Under the pieces are notes generated by a model. That model did no database searches. It was not told the DNA's origin and saw nothing but the letters and a program-made list of their open reading frames with translations. Shown piece after piece: positions 17,637-26,706 of a stretch of 52,271 nt of DNA. Position 1 is the stretch's first letter. Each line of letters opens with the position of its first letter. The translations under genes were made by a program, and so were the position numbers. The stretch lies in assembly GCA_030673645.1 (NCBI GenBank), contig DAOVIO010000013.1, positions 1 through 52,271 of the forward strand. Direction: 5' to 3'. The DNA comes from JAGLSB01 sp023135955. GTDB lineage: Bacteria; Bacteroidota; Bacteroidia; Bacteroidales; GCA-2748055.

Positions 17637-18215
17637 TTATTTTAATAATTCAGTAAGCTTGGCTCCAAGAGCTTCTCCTCTTAAATTTTCTCCAACTATT
17701 ACACCGTCACCATCAATTAAAAAACTGGCAGGGATTCCTCTAACCTGGTACATAGCTGCAGGTTCTGATGCCCAATGCTTAAGATCGCTTACATGATATC
17801 TCCATTCCAGTTTATCCTGTGCAATTGCATCAATCCAATCATTTTTGGTTCTGTCGAGAGAAACTGAATAAATGGTAAAGCCTTCTCCGTTCTTAAAGCT
17901 CTTATCTTTGAACTGGTGATATGTTCTTACAATATTAGGATTCTCACGTCTGCAAGGAGAACACCATCCTGCCCAGAAGTCGATAAGAACAACCTGACCT
18001 TTAAGAGATGATAGCTTTATTAATTGTCCCTCTGGTGATGCATATTCTAATTCTGGTGCACGCTGACCAATATTTAATCCTACCGGAATTTGTTTTAGTT
18101 CTGTTTTAGGCTTTGACTCTTCAGAAACCTTCTTACTCGGTTCACTCTTATTTCCTGAACAAGCTGTTACAGCTATTAGAAAGCTAAATAACAGGGTGAT
18201 AGATAATGTTTTCAT
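17637..18215 (-). CDS. TlpA/ResA-like thiol-disulfide lipoprotein
   Basis: Lipoprotein of 192 aa. The signal peptide is followed by a lipobox-like AVTAC with C19 as the lipidated cysteine, then a flexible Ser/Lys/Glu linker (20-45), then a thioredoxin fold of the AhpC/TSA-Redoxin class (about 48-190). The active site is WCSPC (C85, C88), and the region SLKGQVVLIDFWAGWC is typical. A cis-proline follows (RGIPASF). The family reduces or isomerises disulfides in the periplasm, for example in cytochrome c maturation or peroxide defence; the substrate here cannot be told. It lies 74 bases after murA on the same strand and could be the last gene of that transcript before the terminator. Confidence 0.9.
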   Translation of the reverse strand: MKTLSITLLFSFLIAVTACSGNKSEPSKKVSEESKPKTELKQIPVGLNIGQRAPELEYASPEGQLIKLSSLKGQVVLIDFWAGWCSPCRRENPNIVRTYHQFKDKSFKNGEGFTIYSVSLDRTKNDWIDAIAQDKLEWRYHVSDLKHWASEPAAMYQVRGIPASFLIDGDGVIVGENLRGEALGAKLTELLK

Positions 18216-18289
18216 TGTGTAATTATTATATTAAGTTATGTATATATATAAATTTATGCAAATATAAAAAAAATAATGGAATTGCTTGA

Positions 18290-19594
18290 TTAGAATCTTT
18301 CAATTTTCGCACCAATAGCATTGAGTCTTTGATCGATATTCTGATATCCCCGATCAATTTGTTCAATGTTATGAATAGTACTTGTCCCTTCAGCTGACAT
18401 TGCGGCTATGAGAAGTGCGACTCCGGCACGGATATCGGGAGAGGTCATCATTGTACTACGTAATTTTATCTTTTTATTCAGACCAATAATATTAGCCCGA
18501 TGAGGATCGCATAAAATGATTTGCGCACCCATATCTATAAGTTTATCAACAAAGAATAGTCTGGATTCAAACATTTTCTGATGAATCAGAATCGTTCCTT
18601 TTGCCTGAGTTGAAACAACGAGCATAATACTGAGTAAATCTGGAGTTAGACCAGGCCATGGAGCGTCGGAAATGGTCATAATTGCCCCATCGATAAATGT
18701 TTCAATTTCATATTCATCCTGAGTAGGGATGAAAATATCATCGCCACGAATTTCCATTGAAATTCCAAGTCGACGAAATGCGTCAGGGATAATTCCGAGT
18801 TTAGAAAGATTTACATCCTTAATTGTGATCTCAGAATTAGTCATTGCAGCTAAACCGATAAAACTACCGATTTCTATCATATCTGGAAGAATTCTGTGAT
18901 TAGTACCCGATAAGTTTTTTACTCCTTCAATTTTGAGGAGGTTAGAGCCTACCCCAGAAATATTGGCTCCCATTCTGTTGAGCATCAGACATAATTGCTG
19001 AACATATGGTTCACAGGCAGCATTATATATTGTAGTTTCTCCTTTTGCAAGTACTGCTGCCATAATAATATTAGCAGTTCCTGTTACGCTGGCTTCATCG
19101 AGCAACATATAGGCTCCTTTTAATTCGCTGGCATCAACAGAATATTGATATTTTTTAATGTCAAAATGAAACTTTGCTCCAAGTTTTTGAAAACCAAGGA
19201 AATGTGTATCAAGTCTTCTACGTCCAATCTTATCACCACCGGGTTTTGGGATAAAAGCTTTACCATATCTTCCCAGTAGGGGACCGACAATCATAACTGA
19301 TCCGCGAAGTGCTGATGATTGTTCCCTAAACTTATCGGTCTCAAGGTAGGAGATATCGACATTTTCTGCCTTGAAACTATACTTATTTTCACTAAGTTTT
19401 GTAATGTTTACACCCAGATCGCCTAATAAATCAATCAATTTAAGAACATCACGGATGCCGGGAATATTGTCGATAATAATTTCTTCAGGAGTAAGTAAAA
19501 CAGCACAAAGAATTTGCAGGGCTTCATTTTTAGCACCCTGAGGAATTAATTCCCCTTTTAATCTATGTCCTCCTTCAATCCGAAAGCTACTCAT
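18290..19594 (-). CDS. murA: UDP-N-acetylglucosamine 1-carboxyvinyltransferase
   Basis: MurA (434 aa) carries out the first committed step of peptidoglycan synthesis, moving enolpyruvate from phosphoenolpyruvate to UDP-GlcNAc in the cytoplasm. The two EPSP-synthase-like lobes are complete, with the N-terminal QGAKNEAL substrate motif (19-26) and the flexible catalytic loop PGGDKIGRRRLDTH (118-131). In Escherichia coli this loop has Cys115 in GGCAIG; here the residue is D121. Asp at this position keeps activity but removes the target of fosfomycin in known cases. The gene starts 8 bases after the DUF4290 gene, so they form an operon. Confidence 0.95.
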   Translation of the reverse strand: MSSFRIEGGHRLKGELIPQGAKNEALQILCAVLLTPEEIIIDNIPGIRDVLKLIDLLGDLGVNITKLSENKYSFKAENVDISYLETDKFREQSSALRGSVMIVGPLLGRYGKAFIPKPGGDKIGRRRLDTHFLGFQKLGAKFHFDIKKYQYSVDASELKGAYMLLDEASVTGTANIIMAAVLAKGETTIYNAACEPYVQQLCLMLNRMGANISGVGSNLLKIEGVKNLSGTNHRILPDMIEIGSFIGLAAMTNSEITIKDVNLSKLGIIPDAFRRLGISMEIRGDDIFIPTQDEYEIETFIDGAIMTISDAPWPGLTPDLLSIMLVVSTQAKGTILIHQKMFESRLFFVDKLIDMGAQIILCDPHRANIIGLNKKIKLRSTMMTSPDIRAGVALLIAAMSAEGTSTIHNIEQIDRGYQNIDQRLNAIGAKIERF

Positions 19595-19602
19595 AGACTG
19601 AA

Positions 19603-20205
19603 TTATTTGGATTTTCTCTGAGGCCTTGGCTTCTTGCGGTTTTGATGTAGGATATCTCTTGTCTCATTCAATTTGATGTCATCAGGACTCAATTTAATAG
19701 CTTCCTTCGATAGCGTCGCCATATCCTTAAAGATTTGCTCGTTTTCAACGGCCTCTCTATTCCAGGTGAGATAAGATTTTTTCAAGTGATTAGCAAGCAG
19801 AGTTGTTAGGTAGACTTTTTCTTCCCCTTCTTCTAATTCGGCAGCCTTTTCTAACATTAATCCAACAGATTTTCCGTAATGTTTATATCTCAATCTGTTC
19901 TGATTATAGGGAATCTTATTTGGTTTTGATTCAAACTTTGAAGGTTCGGGAGCCTCATAGGGTGAATCAATATCAAGCTTGAATTCTGAAATAATAGCCA
20001 GATGATCCCAAAGTTTGTGTTTGAAATCACCTACATCACGTAAATGAGGATTCAGATTTCCCATTATGCCAATGATAGTCATTGCTGCTTTATTTCTTTC
20101 TGCTCTATCTTCAATGGTGCCAATATGCGCAATCATTTTTTGAATATTCCGGCCGTATTCAGGAAGAATAAGATTTTTTCTAGAGGTATTATAATCGTAA
20201 TCCAT
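19603..20205 (-). CDS. DUF4290 family protein
   Basis: Conserved Bacteroidota protein of unknown function, soluble, about 200 aa. I chose the ATG at 20205 (MDYDYNTSRKNLILPEYG); the frame extends six codons to a TTG at 20223, but family members start at the conserved MDYxxN motif. The conserved stretch is YGRNIQKMI...NPHLRDVGDFKHKLWDHL. The C-terminal tail is basic (KKPRPQRKSK). It is mostly helical and has no signal peptide. Its tight coupling to murA (8 bases) suggests a cell-envelope or growth-related role, but this is inference. Confidence 0.85.
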   Translation of the reverse strand: MDYDYNTSRKNLILPEYGRNIQKMIAHIGTIEDRAERNKAAMTIIGIMGNLNPHLRDVGDFKHKLWDHLAIISEFKLDIDSPYEAPEPSKFESKPNKIPYNQNRLRYKHYGKSVGLMLEKAAELEEGEEKVYLTTLLANHLKKSYLTWNREAVENEQIFKDMATLSKEAIKLSPDDIKLNETRDILHQNRKKPRPQRKSK

Positions 20206-20466
20206 TAAATAAATTTTTTGCAAAGCTAATGCAATTCATTGAAGCAACAAAATCCTTTTAGAGAACAGGGAATAAAATATTGTTAAATCAATGAGACTTT
20301 AATTTTGAGAAGCAAAATTATTTAGCCGAATTGGGTAATATTCCTTGCTGCTTGCTGTGATAGAACATAATATACCTATTTTATACCTCGGTAGCTCTGC
20401 TGCAAGGTAGTTGATTGATTAATTTTTGAAGGGTTTATTTCGGCTGCGCTTCAATAATTGCTGTAC

Positions 20467-20486
20467 AGACGCACAATTGTGCGTCT
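20467..20486. repeat. Perfect 20-bp palindrome
   Basis: AGACGCACAATTGTGCGTCT is its own reverse complement. It sits 10 bases beyond the uvrD stop codon on the transcribed strand with no T-run after it, so it is more like a dispersed palindromic element that can fold at the mRNA 3' end than a terminator. The rest of the 291-base spacer (20206-20496) shows nothing recognisable. Confidence 0.85.
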
Positions 20487-20496
20487 CAACATCATT

Positions 20497-22803
20497 CTAT
20501 CCTACCACCTCCAGTTTCGCAAATTTAAGCAGTAATTGCTTTTTCTGGCCATTATCAAAGGCAACACTGGCTTTTAAATTATTCCCTGAGCCTTCTATGC
20601 TTTCTATTATACCTCTGCCAAACCTTTGATGTCGAATTTTAACTCCAGGTTTAATTTTTGAGATATCGGTTGGAGTATCGATCATTTCATGGCTTGTTTC
20701 GATTACTTTTTTCAGATTTTTAGGTACCACTTGTGGTGCAACTAGTTCTCTGGCAACCTTTTTATGAATACTTGGCTTACTTCCTTTAAATTTCTTTTTT
20801 TGAGAATCATTCTCAATAACTGCAATTAATTCATTACTTGGCAGGTCAAGATACTCTTCATTTATTTCCTTTAAAAAGCGACTGGGTTTTGTGTGATTCA
20901 TCAAGCCCCATTTATATCTCATATCTGCATATGAAATATGAACTCTCATTTTTGCACGTGTAAGGGCTACATAAAATAGTCTTCGCTCTTCTTCAAGTTC
21001 CTTTTGAGTTGCTGAGGACATATGTGAAGGAAAAAGCTCTTCTTCCATTCCTACAATAAATACTTCCTCAAATTCTAACCCTTTTGCTGCATGGATAGTC
21101 ATTAAAGTAACTCTATTATAATCATCTTTATCTTCTTTATCGGCGTCGGTATAAAGAGTAATAGTTTGAAGGTAATGACTTAGTGAATTTTCTTCTGCCT
21201 GTTCTTCACTTTCAGTAAATTCCTTTATGCCATTTAGCAATTCTTCCAGATTTTCATAGCGTGAAATTCCTTCGGGAGTTTTATCAACAACCAGGTTCTT
21301 CATTATTTCTGTTGTGGTAGCTATGGTATAAGCCAGATCAAAGGCTTCCATTTCCTCAGTTTTAGCTCGGAATTCTTTGATAAGATTTAAGAAAGTAAAT
21401 AATTTATTAATTGTGCCTGTATTGAAAAACTTTTGTAATTGTGATCCGCTGTTAAGAACCTCCCAAATTGATAAATCATTCGAGATAGCTAAAGTTTCCA
21501 GTTTGCTAACAGTGGTTTTTCCTATACCTCTTTTTGGGTAATTGATAATTCTTTTGAAAGCCTCGTCATCTTTGGGATTTATTACATATTTAAAATAAGC
21601 AAGAACATCTTTAATCTCTTTTCTCTGGAAAAAAGAAATGCCTCCGTATATTTTGTATGGAATATTTCGTCTTCTGAGCGATTCTTCAAAGATTCGCGAT
21701 TGTGCATTTGTGCGGTATAGAATCGCAAAGTCTGAATAGTTTAGCTGTTCACCCAAAGAAATATCTTTTACTTTAGTAGAAACCCATTCGCCCTCATCAT
21801 TATCTCTCAAGACCTTCATTACTTCAACCTTATCACCCCTGTCATTTTCAGAATAAATCTTTTTTGAGATCTGTTCTTTATTTTGGGAAATCAGGCTATT
21901 GGCTGCATCAACAATATTTTTTGTGCTTCTGTAATTTCTTTCAAGTTTATACAAACGTGTATTTGAATTATCGTTTTGAAATTTCAAAATATTCTCAATT
22001 CTAGCACCACGGAAGGAATAAATACTTTGAGCATCATCGCCAACTACGCAAATATTTTTATGTTCCTGAGAAAGACGTTTGATAATAAGATATTGTGAAT
22101 AATTTGTATCCTGATATTCATCTACCAGAATATGAGTAAAAGCATTCATGTACTTCTCCTGAATGTTTGGATTATCCCTTAATAAGATATTGGTGTTCAG
22201 AAGTAAATCATCAAAATCCATAGCACCGGCTTTTTTGCATCTGGCCGAGTACCTGGTATAAATATCGGTAAGAAGAGGCCTGTTCATGCTGCTGTCGGTT
22301 GCCTGAATAGTAGAATTCGATGTATAAACATCTGGTGTTATAAGATTATTTTTAGCAAAGGATATTCGCCCCATAATTTCGTTTGGGCGATAAATTTTAT
22401 CATCTAATTTAAGTTCCTTAATGATTGTTTTTACTAGATTTTTTGAATCAACCGTGTCATAGATTGTATAATCGGATGGATAACCAATAGCTTTGGATTC
22501 GAAACGTAATATTTTAGCGAAAATGGAATGAAAAGTTCCCATCCACAATTGACGGGCATAATTATCACCCACCAGGGCGGCAATTCTTTCTTTCATCTCA
22601 TTGGCGGCCTTATTTGTAAAAGTAAGAGCAAGAATACCCGAGGGCTTTATCCCTTTGCTTAACATGTATGCTATTCTGTAGGTTAAAACACGAGTTTTAC
22701 CTGAGCCGGCTCCGGCAATAACTAAAGCAGGTCCGGTAAAATTTATTACCGCCTCTTTTTGAGTACTATTTAGCTTTTTTAAAAATTCTTCCACATTACA
22801 CAT
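20497..22803 (-). CDS. uvrD: UvrD/PcrA-type superfamily 1A DNA helicase
   Basis: ATP-dependent 3'-5' DNA helicase of 768 aa acting in repair and replication restart. Q motif and Walker A are GAGSGKT (31-37); Walker B is DEYQDTN; motif Ia is ALTFTNKAA; motif III GDDAQSIYSFRGA, motif IV RNYRST, motif V TIHAAKGLEF and motif VI VALTRAK are all present in order. A C-terminal Tudor-like domain (about 695-768) with IRHQRFGRGIIESIEG is the RNA-polymerase-contacting module seen in PcrA. Length is normal. It is transcribed away from the secreted protein at 23141, with a possible -7 element TAAATTTG just before the start. Confidence 0.95.
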   Translation of the reverse strand: MCNVEEFLKKLNSTQKEAVINFTGPALVIAGAGSGKTRVLTYRIAYMLSKGIKPSGILALTFTNKAANEMKERIAALVGDNYARQLWMGTFHSIFAKILRFESKAIGYPSDYTIYDTVDSKNLVKTIIKELKLDDKIYRPNEIMGRISFAKNNLITPDVYTSNSTIQATDSSMNRPLLTDIYTRYSARCKKAGAMDFDDLLLNTNILLRDNPNIQEKYMNAFTHILVDEYQDTNYSQYLIIKRLSQEHKNICVVGDDAQSIYSFRGARIENILKFQNDNSNTRLYKLERNYRSTKNIVDAANSLISQNKEQISKKIYSENDRGDKVEVMKVLRDNDEGEWVSTKVKDISLGEQLNYSDFAILYRTNAQSRIFEESLRRRNIPYKIYGGISFFQRKEIKDVLAYFKYVINPKDDEAFKRIINYPKRGIGKTTVSKLETLAISNDLSIWEVLNSGSQLQKFFNTGTINKLFTFLNLIKEFRAKTEEMEAFDLAYTIATTTEIMKNLVVDKTPEGISRYENLEELLNGIKEFTESEEQAEENSLSHYLQTITLYTDADKEDKDDYNRVTLMTIHAAKGLEFEEVFIVGMEEELFPSHMSSATQKELEEERRLFYVALTRAKMRVHISYADMRYKWGLMNHTKPSRFLKEINEEYLDLPSNELIAVIENDSQKKKFKGSKPSIHKKVARELVAPQVVPKNLKKVIETSHEMIDTPTDISKIKPGVKIRHQRFGRGIIESIEGSGNNLKASVAFDNGQKKQLLLKFAKLEVVG

Positions 22804-22813
22804 ATTAGGTCGC

Positions 22814-22821
22814 CAAATTTA
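22814..22821 (-). promoter_or_regulatory. Possible uvrD promoter -7 element
   Basis: Minus-strand TAAATTTG matches the Bacteroidota TAnnTTTG -7 box exactly, but no TTG is found 18-20 bases upstream and the leader would be only a few bases. One arm of an inverted repeat overlaps it, which could be an operator. Confidence 0.3.
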
Positions 22822-22935
22822 GCTTAATAATTAATGATTGTTTTATTTTGGCGATAGTTTTTATAAAATATAAAAATCAAAACAATTTCATGAAATTATC
22901 TACCAATATTTAAAATTTTATTTTCAGGCTTTACT

Positions 22936-22972
22936 CAGCAACCAGCAACTAGTAACCAGCAACCAGCAACTG
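22936..22972. repeat. AACCAG(C/T) short repeats
   Basis: Direct copies of a 7-base unit near AACCAGC, with variants AACTAGT and AACTG, lie upstream of the secreted-protein gene. The same unit recurs as an inverted pair on the other side of that gene (24493-24552). Confidence 0.85.
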
Positions 22973-23140
22973 AAATTATTTAATCTTCTTCTTTATCCTT
23001 TAATATAATTGCATCCAAAAAAACGACATTTATCCCTAATTTTTTTTCGTAAAATTGCAGTTTCCATATTTTTTTTGAATTTTCGCATAATATTTATAAA
23101 ATGTTCCGGTTATTCATTAAAGTAAATTTTTTGCAATTAA

Positions 23141-24484
23141 ATGAGGTTTCACTTAAAAATTATATTGACTATATTTCTTATTTCTTACTCTATTAGTGGT
23201 ATTTCGCAGATTAGTGCACCAGGTGCGGATTATTATTTTTTTACGAAATATAGTGACACTACCCAGGTAAATCACAATATCTACACCTACTATTCACCTC
23301 CTGGTGAAAGTATTACGGCTAATCTTAGAGCTTCAGGGCCAGATTTGGCCAGCTATTCTTTTGAATGGAGTAAGTTTGACAGTTTAGCTCTTGACTGGAA
23401 TTTAATTATGTCTGAGGATAATGTAACTACTTCCCAATTAGCAAATTTGGATGAAGGTGGTTATAAGCTTAGACTTTTTGATAGTATATCGGTAGACACA
23501 ACATATTACGCATGGGTTTTTATAAATACTTTTGAAGTAAATGTATTAAGCGATTCAGAGGATCATTTGATTTTTGGAAAGTACTTTTGTGGTAAATTAA
23601 TCCTTGACGCTAGTATTGATGTAGACAACTTCTGGTATTATAATCCTGTTACTTTTGAAAGGTCTGATTATAAAAATGATGTGTTTTTCAGCTGGACAAC
23701 CGATCATTCAGATTTCGATATTAAACCAGATAATGTTGGCCTTGTTGAAAAAGGAGTTTTTAATCCTCCGGCAGAAGATATGTGGATTATTCTTACTGCA
23801 ACGGATAGTACTGGAATGTCTGATGTCGATTCAGTCTTTTATGAGACGGTAGAGGTTAAAGCAGATTTTAGTATGGAGTTTTTTGATAAGCTGGAAACAG
23901 AGGATTATATTGAAGCTCCTTCTCCAACTGAAGATGATGCTCCTTTGAAAATAAGGTTTTCAAATAACTCACTTAATGGCTATAATTTTGAATGGATTTT
24001 CACGGATACTTCTAATTTTTATTTCCCTGAATTGGAAATTGAACTGACAGAAAATGTTGATTACAAGCCAGAATATACTTATAAGATACCGGATCATTAT
24101 TTTCCTGCTCTGGTGGCAAAAAGTTTTTATAACTGCATTGACACATTCAAATTAATTGATCCTGTTGTAGTTTTTCCGTCCAGGCTTGAAGCTCCTAATG
24201 TTTTTTCGCCTCAGGGATTAGAGAATAACAGATATTTTAAAGTAACATTTCAATCAATCAAGGAATTCCATATCCGTATTTATTCCAGAACCGGTAATCT
24301 GATATACAAAGCAGATATTACCGATATGCATAGTTGGGATGGTTGGGACGGAAATATTATGAATTCGAACAGACCTGCTCCAGCAGGAACCTACTATTAT
24401 ATAATAGAAGCGACAGGATACGATCGTATTAGGTATAATCACGGACCCTATAAGGGCTTTGTGTACTTATTCAGGCCGAAATAG
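23141..24484 (+). CDS. Secreted protein with type IX secretion (type B) C-terminal domain
   Basis: Protein of 447 aa with a Sec signal peptide (about 1-22, hydrophobic ILTIFLISYSISG). Its middle part (25-340) is Asp/Ser-rich beta-sheet and resembles PKD-like folds (FEWSKFDS, FSWTTDHSDF, FEWIFTDTS). The C-terminal domain (about 355-447) has the gliding-motility-associated pattern PNVFSPQG...FKV...FHIRIYSRTGNLIY...WDGWDG...PAGTYYYII, which directs export through the type IX system and attachment at the cell surface. The usual PNGDGxND motif of this domain is reduced to PQGLENNR. The cargo function is unknown. The gene stands alone between two blocks of AACCAG repeats. Confidence 0.85.
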   Translation: MRFHLKIILTIFLISYSISGISQISAPGADYYFFTKYSDTTQVNHNIYTYYSPPGESITANLRASGPDLASYSFEWSKFDSLALDWNLIMSEDNVTTSQLANLDEGGYKLRLFDSISVDTTYYAWVFINTFEVNVLSDSEDHLIFGKYFCGKLILDASIDVDNFWYYNPVTFERSDYKNDVFFSWTTDHSDFDIKPDNVGLVEKGVFNPPAEDMWIILTATDSTGMSDVDSVFYETVEVKADFSMEFFDKLETEDYIEAPSPTEDDAPLKIRFSNNSLNGYNFEWIFTDTSNFYFPELEIELTENVDYKPEYTYKIPDHYFPALVAKSFYNCIDTFKLIDPVVVFPSRLEAPNVFSPQGLENNRYFKVTFQSIKEFHIRIYSRTGNLIYKADITDMHSWDGWDGNIMNSNRPAPAGTYYYIIEATGYDRIRYNHGPYKGFVYLFRPK

Positions 24485-24492
24485 TGTAGGAT

Positions 24493-24552
24493 CAGTTGCT
24501 GGTTACTAGTTGCTGGTTTAACAAGTGACCTTGCAACCAGTAACCAGTAACT
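24493..24552. repeat. Inverted pair of AACCAG-type repeats
   Basis: CAGTTGCTGGTTACTAGTTG (from 24493) and the block ending AACCAGTAACCAGTAACT (to 24552) are inverted copies of the AACCAGY unit and can fold into a long hairpin. The block lies between two convergent genes (stops at 24484 and 24556) and could act as a bidirectional transcript end, though no clean T-run is present. Confidence 0.85.
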
Positions 24553-24555
24553 ATT

Positions 24556-26706
24556 CTATTCTTCTTCCTGCTCTTCCTCGTAGGCTTTCAGAAGTATTTC
24601 CTGAACATCGCCAGGGACTTGAGAATATTCGTCAAATTTCATTGAATACATTGCACGTCCACTAGTAATAGAGCTTAAGGCAGTTGAATATTTATTCATT
24701 TCTGCAAGTGGAACTTTTGCTGTAAGTTTCTCAAATCCGCTTTCGCTGCTCATTCCCATTACAATAGCTCTTCGTCCCTGAAGGTCGCTCATTACATCAC
24801 CCATCCTGTCGGAAGGAACAAATATTTCTACCAGATAAATTGGTTCAAGAATCTTTGGTCCGGCAATTTTAAATGCCATACTGAATGCATTTCTTCCTGC
24901 AAGTTTAAATGAGATCTCATTGGAATCGACAGGGTGCATTTTACCGTCGTATACATAAACTTTTATATCGCGAGCATAAGATCCGGTAAGTGGTCCTGAT
25001 TCAATCTTCTCCATTATACCTTTCATGATTGCAGGTAAAAATCTAGTATCGATAGAACCACCAACAATACAATTGTGGAAAATTAATTTTCCACCCCATG
25101 GTAATTCATGCTCCTCTTTAGCTCTAATATTAACTTTTTGCTCTTTCCCATTGAACTTGAACATTTTGGGATCTGCTGCTCCTTCAATATAAGGCTCAAT
25201 AATCATATGAACTTCACCAAACTGACCTGACCCACCCGATTGCTTTTTGTGTCGGTAATCTGCCTGAGCTAATTTAGTAATGGTTTCACGATAAGGAATT
25301 TTAGGTGTAATGAATGATGATTCCACCTTATGAACATTATCAAGATGCCATTTTACAATATTCAGGTGATGTTCTCCTTGTCCTGATAAAATAATTTGCT
25401 TTAGTTCTTTTGAATATTCAATAAGAACAGTAGGATCTTCTTCATGGATACGACCAAGGGCTTCGCCTAACTTTTCTTCCTCTCCTTCACTATCAGATTT
25501 AATAGCTGTTCTAAATTTTGGAGCAGGGAAAGGAATGTCAGAAAATTTATTAGCTCCTGTACTCAAAGTGTCGTTAGTCTTAGTAGCTTTCAACTTAACA
25601 GTAGCTCCTATATCCCCGGCTTCCATAGTTGTCACTTTATTTCTACTTTTTCCATAAACGGCGAAAAGTTGAGAAATTCTCTCTTTATTTGAAGTTCTTA
25701 TATTTTTAAGATCATCACTTTCTTTAACTTTTCCGGAAAGAACTTTAAAATAATTTATTTCCCCAATATGAGATTCAACAGAAGTTTTAAAGAAAAACAT
25801 ATTAGTTTCTCCTTCTGAGCTACATTTTATTTCTTTACCATCCTCATTTAAAACTTCAGGCATCATATTAGGAGCAGGAAGAACCTTTGTTATAAATTCA
25901 AGCAAACGGCCAACACCCATATTATTTTTTGCTGAAGTACAGAAAATTGGGAACATTCCCAAACTCAGGATACCCTTTGTAATACCATTTCTCATTTCAT
26001 CTTCAGTGAGAGTATCATTTTCAAAGAATATTTCCATCAGGCCTTCATCATTTTCAGCTGCCTTTTCAATTAGCTCAGATCTTAAATCATTAGCTTTATC
26101 AATCTCAGAATCCGGAATCTCAGTAACTTCAGGCTTTCCTCCATCCTGTGGATACTTATATAGCTTCATTTGAATTAAATCAACTATAGAGTCGAAAGAA
26201 GAACCCGCGTTTACAGGATATTGAGCAATAGCTATTTTCCCTCCAAATCTATCTTTCATCATCTCCAGAGTCTTGTCGAAATTTGTTTTATCATGATCGA
26301 GATGATTTATTACAAATACCATTGGTTTTTGTAATTTCCCGACCCATCGATTATGAATTTCCGTACCTACCTCAAGACCGTTTTGCGCATTAATAAGCAT
26401 TAAAGCAGAATCGGCAACATATAAACTTGAAACGGCACTGCCAACAAAATCATCAGCACCAGGACTATCCAGTATATTAATTTTATTATTGTTGTATTCT
26501 GTAAACATTACAGTTGAGAACATTGAACTTTCATTCTCTTGTTCAATCTGATTATGATCTGATACCGTATTTTTACTGTTTACGTCACCTCTCCGGTCAA
26601 TTACGCCTCCTTCAAAAAGCATTGCTTCCGCAAGAGTGGTTTTACCAGATCCCGAGTTTCCAAGTAAAACAATGTTTTTAATCTGGTCTGTAGAATATGT
26701 TTTCAT
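24556..26706 (-). CDS. fusA2: EF-G-like translation factor (EF-G2 type) lacking the catalytic histidine
   Basis: EF-G paralogue of 716 aa with all EF-G domains, including a domain IV stretch (FGEVHMIIEP) and the C-terminal EF-G fold, plus an acidic end (EEEQEEE). The G1 loop GNSGSGKT (16-23) is intact, but switch I has QENESSMFST in place of QERGITIT. The G3 motif is DSPGADDF (80-87), so the catalytic His of DTPGHVDF is A84. G4 is NHLD rather than NKMD. These changes predict GTP binding with little or no hydrolysis. From memory, Bacteroides has an EF-G2 reported to lack GTPase activity and to work during carbon starvation; this gene may be its counterpart. It lies divergent to the operon that encodes canonical EF-G. 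Confidence 0.88.
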   Translation of the reverse strand: MKTYSTDQIKNIVLLGNSGSGKTTLAEAMLFEGGVIDRRGDVNSKNTVSDHNQIEQENESSMFSTVMFTEYNNNKINILDSPGADDFVGSAVSSLYVADSALMLINAQNGLEVGTEIHNRWVGKLQKPMVFVINHLDHDKTNFDKTLEMMKDRFGGKIAIAQYPVNAGSSFDSIVDLIQMKLYKYPQDGGKPEVTEIPDSEIDKANDLRSELIEKAAENDEGLMEIFFENDTLTEDEMRNGITKGILSLGMFPIFCTSAKNNMGVGRLLEFITKVLPAPNMMPEVLNEDGKEIKCSSEGETNMFFFKTSVESHIGEINYFKVLSGKVKESDDLKNIRTSNKERISQLFAVYGKSRNKVTTMEAGDIGATVKLKATKTNDTLSTGANKFSDIPFPAPKFRTAIKSDSEGEEEKLGEALGRIHEEDPTVLIEYSKELKQIILSGQGEHHLNIVKWHLDNVHKVESSFITPKIPYRETITKLAQADYRHKKQSGGSGQFGEVHMIIEPYIEGAADPKMFKFNGKEQKVNIRAKEEHELPWGGKLIFHNCIVGGSIDTRFLPAIMKGIMEKIESGPLTGSYARDIKVYVYDGKMHPVDSNEISFKLAGRNAFSMAFKIAGPKILEPIYLVEIFVPSDRMGDVMSDLQGRRAIVMGMSSESGFEKLTAKVPLAEMNKYSTALSSITSGRAMYSMKFDEYSQVPGDVQEILLKAYEEEQEEE

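Larger units (their letters stand above)
22804..23140. other. Divergent intergenic region between uvrD and a secreted-protein gene
   Basis: This holds a possible uvrD -7 element, an inverted repeat TCGCCAAA (22810-22817) / TTTTGGCGA (22846-22854), a block of AACCAG-type repeats (22936-22972), and about 170 bases of AT-rich DNA before the start at 23141. No gene is visible. Confidence 0.5.

Noticed and set aside
24556..26706. Tetracycline-resistance ribosomal protection protein
   Set aside because: The changed switch I and G3 and the overall EF-G2-like sequence do not fit TetM/TetQ-type proteins, which keep the GTPase histidine.
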